Part shown: positions 61,459 through 64,000 of the stretch, piece by piece
Layout: each line of letters starts with the position of its first letter
How positions within the stretch are numbered: position 1 is the first letter of the stretch
Assembly (NCBI RefSeq): GCF_003614435.1
Contig: NZ_CP025546.1
Location: 3,162,001-3,226,000, forward strand
Length of the DNA stretch: 64,000 nt
Direction of reading: 5' to 3'
DNA from: Mycobacterium paragordonae
GTDB lineage: Bacteria > Actinomycetota > Actinomycetes > Mycobacteriales > Mycobacteriaceae
The notes under the pieces: model-generated
The model's database searches: none
Told to the model about the DNA's origin: nothing
The model's input: the letters and a program-made list of their open reading frames with translations, nothing else
Position numbers and translations under genes: made by a program

Positions 61459-61832
61459 GTTGCACCTCCTCGTGCTCAGCCGGATGACCGAATACTACGT
61501 GATGTAGTAGAGATGGCGCCAGCGTGGTCCCGCGAAATGGCTGACTCGCCAGCTACCCGCACTGTCAAATCCAGCATCCCGTGAATAACGCGAAGAATTC
61601 GCAAGAGTGAATAGTCGTACGGCTGTCCTAGAATCGCATTCTGTTTCCCGGAAACCGACGATGTAGCAGATTGGACAACCGCCCCAATTTGTATAACGGG
61701 TGATCAACGCTTTGCGAATTGTCGGAGGCCCTGCACTACTGCGTATTTGGATCAATCGCCGTGTGCTGTTGAAAGTGCCCGAAATCTGTGGCACCGTCAT
61801 GCCCCGTGATGAAACTGTTATAAGCCGCCACC
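61459..61832. other. Intergenic region before the PE-cellulase gene
   Basis: About 370 bp with no credible gene; codons do not form a sustained protein-like frame. Probably promoter and leader of the flanking genes. Confidence 0.35.
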
Positions 61833-61874
61833 TGTGGTCGAAATAAGAAAGTTATGTGGTCGTAATAAGAACGT
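61833..61874 (+). promoter_or_regulatory. 22-bp-period direct repeat upstream of the PE-cellulase gene
   Basis: TGTGGTCGAAATAAGAAAGT (61833-61852) and TGTGGTCGTAATAAGAACGT (61855-61874) match at 18 of 20 positions. Spacing of two helical turns suggests a regulator binding on one DNA face, immediately before the ribosome site of the gene at 61895. Confidence 0.5.
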
Positions 61875-61894
61875 GATCGATCGGAGGATTGTGC

Positions 61895-63895
61895 ATGTCA
61901 TATCTGATAGCCACCCCGGAGGCGCTCGCTGCCGCGGTAACCGATATCGCCGGGATCGGCTCGGCGCTCAACGCCGCGAACGCCGCGGCAGTCGGTCCCA
62001 CCACCAAGATTCTGGCAGCCGGCGCCGATGAGATATCGGCGGCCGTCGCTTCGCTGTTCGGCGGACACGCGCTGGACTATCAGTCGCTCAGTGCGCGGGT
62101 GGCGGCCTACCAGTCACAGTTCATGACTGCCCTGTCGGTCGGTGCGCAGCGGTATGCAGCGTCCGAGCTGGCCAACGGAGCACTGTTGCGGGGTGTCGCG
62201 GAGCGGCTGCTGGGAGTCCAGCTGCCCGGCGGCAGCGGCGGTCAGGAGGGTGCCGCCAGCGCCGAGGCCACCGGTACGACCACCGGCAAGACCGGTACGG
62301 CGAGCACCACCACTCAGACAGCCGCAGCGACGTCCAGCGCGACGACCCCCGCCGGGAGCGCGAGCGGTACCGGCATATCGGCTTCGTATGCCACGACTTC
62401 GCAGTGGAACAGTGGATTCGTCGCGAACTACACGATCACCAACACCGGAACCGCACCCCTGACCAACTGGCAGCTCCAATTCAATTTGCCCGCAGGCGAA
62501 TCCGTGGCGAACCTGTGGAACGGACACGTGACCCAGTCCGGGACCCAGTACACCGTCACCCCGCAGAGCTACAACGCCACGATCGCGCCCGGTAACTCGG
62601 TCACTGTGGGCTTCCAGGGCGCCCAGTCCGGCTCCTACGCGCCGCCGACGAACGTGACGATCGGCGGGCAGCCGGTCATCGGCGGTCAGACCCCGCCGGT
62701 CACCACTCCACCGGTGACGAACCCGCCGGTGACCACGCCACCGGTAACCACTCCGCCGGTCACGACACCCCCGGTGACCACTCCGCCCGTCACGACGCCG
62801 CCGGCCGGCACCGGCGGGCTGACGGCCGCTTACACCGCGACCTCGCAATGGAACAGCGGATTCAACGGGAACTACGCGATCACGAACTCGAGCACCACGC
62901 CGTTGAGCAACTGGAATCTCCAATTCGATCTTCCCGCAAACGAATCCGTCACCAATCTGTGGAACGGACAGGTGACGCACACGGGTTCGCACTACACGGT
63001 GACCCCGGCGAGCTACAACGGCTCGATCGCGCCGGGCAGCACCGTCAATGTCGGCTTCCAGGCTTCGCAGACCGGCTCCTATGCGGCGCCCACCAACCTG
63101 TTGGTGAACGGCCAGCCCGTCACCGGCGGCACGACCACGCCGCCGACCACCACGCCCCCGGTCACCACGCCGCCGACCACTACGCCGCCGACCACTACGC
63201 CCCCGACCATACCGACCGGCGGCACCGTCATTTCGGATCAATACGGCACCAAGACGATCGGCAACGCCTACGTCGTTCAGAACAACGCGTGGAACAACGG
63301 CGGTGGACAGGCGATCACTGTGACCGATAACGGTTTCACCATCACCACCGAAAACGGCTCCGCGCCCACCAACGGCGCTCCGCTGGGATACCCGTCGATC
63401 TTCGACGGCGTGCACTACGGCACCAGTTCGCCCGGTACCAACCTGCCGATCCAATTGAGCAAGATCCAAACGGCAACCAGCAGCGTCACTTACACGTACC
63501 CGACCAGCGGAATCTACGACGCGTCCTACGACATCTGGCTCAATCCCACTCCCATCACGACGGGCGTCAACCAGCAGGAAGTGATGATCTGGTTCAACCA
63601 CACCGGTCCCATCCAGCCAGTCGGTTCGGTGATCGGCAACGCCACCATTGACGGGCAGAACTTCGCGGTGTGGAAGGGCAGCAACGGGCAGAACAACGTG
63701 GTGTCCTACGTCGCCAACTCGCCGATCACCAGCTGGAACAATTTCGACGTGATGGGATTTATCAACCACACGGAAACCGTTGAGCCGGTGACCAATTCGT
63801 GGTACCTAACCAGCATTCAGGCGGGTTATGAGCCGTGGAGCGGAAGCGTGGGCGCGGGGGTGAGTGGATTCTCCGCACTCGTCAACGGAGTCTGA
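61895..63895 (+). CDS. PE-domain cellulase: PE + CBM2 + CBM2 + GH12 (CelA2-like)
   Basis: A 666-residue protein from ATG 61895 (CGGAGGATTGTGC upstream). Residues 1-110 are a PE domain (MSYLIATPEALAAAVTDIAGIGSALNAAN; GHALDYQSL). A Thr/Ser linker follows. CBM2 copy one is about 160-259 (ASYATTSQWNSGFVANYTITN; LWNGHVTQSG), copy two about 308-411 (TAAYTATSQWNSGFNGNYAITN), joined by Pro-Thr-Thr linkers. Residues 444-666 are a GH12 endoglucanase: YVVQNNAWNNGGGQ, EVMIWFNH with nucleophile Glu562, and SIQAGYEPWSG with acid/base Glu646. In M. tuberculosis the related PE10-celA2a-celA2b is split; here it is intact. Predicted ESX-5 export and cellulose or beta-1,4-glucan hydrolysis. Confidence 0.9.
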   Translation: MSYLIATPEALAAAVTDIAGIGSALNAANAAAVGPTTKILAAGADEISAAVASLFGGHALDYQSLSARVAAYQSQFMTALSVGAQRYAASELANGALLRGVAERLLGVQLPGGSGGQEGAASAEATGTTTGKTGTASTTTQTAAATSSATTPAGSASGTGISASYATTSQWNSGFVANYTITNTGTAPLTNWQLQFNLPAGESVANLWNGHVTQSGTQYTVTPQSYNATIAPGNSVTVGFQGAQSGSYAPPTNVTIGGQPVIGGQTPPVTTPPVTNPPVTTPPVTTPPVTTPPVTTPPVTTPPAGTGGLTAAYTATSQWNSGFNGNYAITNSSTTPLSNWNLQFDLPANESVTNLWNGQVTHTGSHYTVTPASYNGSIAPGSTVNVGFQASQTGSYAAPTNLLVNGQPVTGGTTTPPTTTPPVTTPPTTTPPTTTPPTIPTGGTVISDQYGTKTIGNAYVVQNNAWNNGGGQAITVTDNGFTITTENGSAPTNGAPLGYPSIFDGVHYGTSSPGTNLPIQLSKIQTATSSVTYTYPTSGIYDASYDIWLNPTPITTGVNQQEVMIWFNHTGPIQPVGSVIGNATIDGQNFAVWKGSNGQNNVVSYVANSPITSWNNFDVMGFINHTETVEPVTNSWYLTSIQAGYEPWSGSVGAGVSGFSALVNGV

Positions 63896-63912
63896 GTTGT
63901 GCGCGAACAGTC

Positions 63913-64000
63913 TCAGTTGGACGGAGCGGGAGTCATCGATCCGATGAAGTACGTTTCGCGGCCGGTCGGGTAGCCACCGCCGTTGGTGGCGATGTGGACG
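63913..64000 (-). CDS. 3' end of a gene running in from the right edge
   Basis: Minus-strand frame ending TNGGGYPTGRETYFIGSMTPAPSN and stop at 63913-63915. Its 5' part is outside the window. The composition is protein-like, but 28 residues are too few to name the family. Confidence 0.5.
   Translation of the reverse strand, partial: VHIATNGGGYPTGRETYFIGSMTPAPSN

Noticed and set aside
62114..63769. A 551-aa minus frame opposite the PE-cellulase
   Set aside because: Shadow of the CBM2/GH12 coding sequence; no start signal and no family features.

Overview
The window is high-GC DNA from a Mycobacterium, most likely a slow grower. It carries four PE-domain genes (one classic PE_PGRS and three PE-glycosidase fusions), WhiB, CmtR, MPT63-like and DUF732/CDGP-type secreted proteins, a type VII secreted toxin module, and a large DosR (DevR) dormancy cluster. 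No rRNA, complete tRNA or CRISPR array was recognised.

Layout. 0-1 kb: 3' part of a DUF429 gene. 1-5 kb: a minus-strand type VII toxin operon (EspC-like partner, WXG100-like polymorphic toxin with a Tox-REase-5 tail, Imm52-type immunity protein) and a divergent unknown gene. 5-15.7 kb: a mosaic accessory region with an IS110 transposase, a truncated tyrosine integrase, small secreted proteins, a 663-aa HEPN protein, an IS481-family element and decayed ORFs. 15.7-19.4 kb: a transmembrane Ser/Thr kinase divergent from a transmembrane pseudokinase. Two imperfect 60-bp direct repeats that look like tRNA 3' ends (about 11.54 and 19.46 kb) bracket the segment holding the IS481 and the kinase pair, suggesting an integrated element. 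19.5-23 kb: a PE_PGRS gene and a metal-stress operon (CmtR-like sensor, CDF transporter, DUF3703) with a visible operator palindrome. 23.2-27 kb: two tandem PE_PGRS genes with nearly identical N-terminal halves but different catalytic tails, GH64 and GH16, both beta-1,3-glucanase-type families. 27-36 kb: housekeeping and secreted genes (DUF2993, SDR, CDGP, PPOX, MPT63-like, WhiB4-like, crotonase, GAF-GGDEF, CPA2 antiporter).

36-57.5 kb is a hypoxia/dormancy cluster: Acg-type nitroreductase, a group 3b [NiFe]-hydrogenase operon (hyhBGSL plus maturation protease), an Rv2629-like eRF1-fold protein, FadD and wax ester/DGAT synthase for lipid storage, a site-2 protease with CBS domain, four universal stress proteins, and the DevR/DevS two-component system. 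Six matches to the DosR box (GGGACTNNNGNCCC-like) lie in intergenic gaps and one more (B3 in the 46.0-46.13 kb cluster) lies close by, supporting shared control. The likely logic is heme-based sensing by DevS, DevR activation, hydrogen/NADPH redox balancing, triacylglycerol storage and stress protection.

57.5-64 kb holds a redoxin, DUF3253, 56-bp tandem repeats, an orphan ParA-like ATPase, a DHFR-like reductase, a GDSL esterase, DUF4383, and an intact PE-CBM2-CBM2-GH12 cellulase, followed by the 3' end of another gene. The three PE-glycosidase fusions are the most striking content: they indicate ESX-exported or surface-displayed polysaccharide-degrading enzymes.
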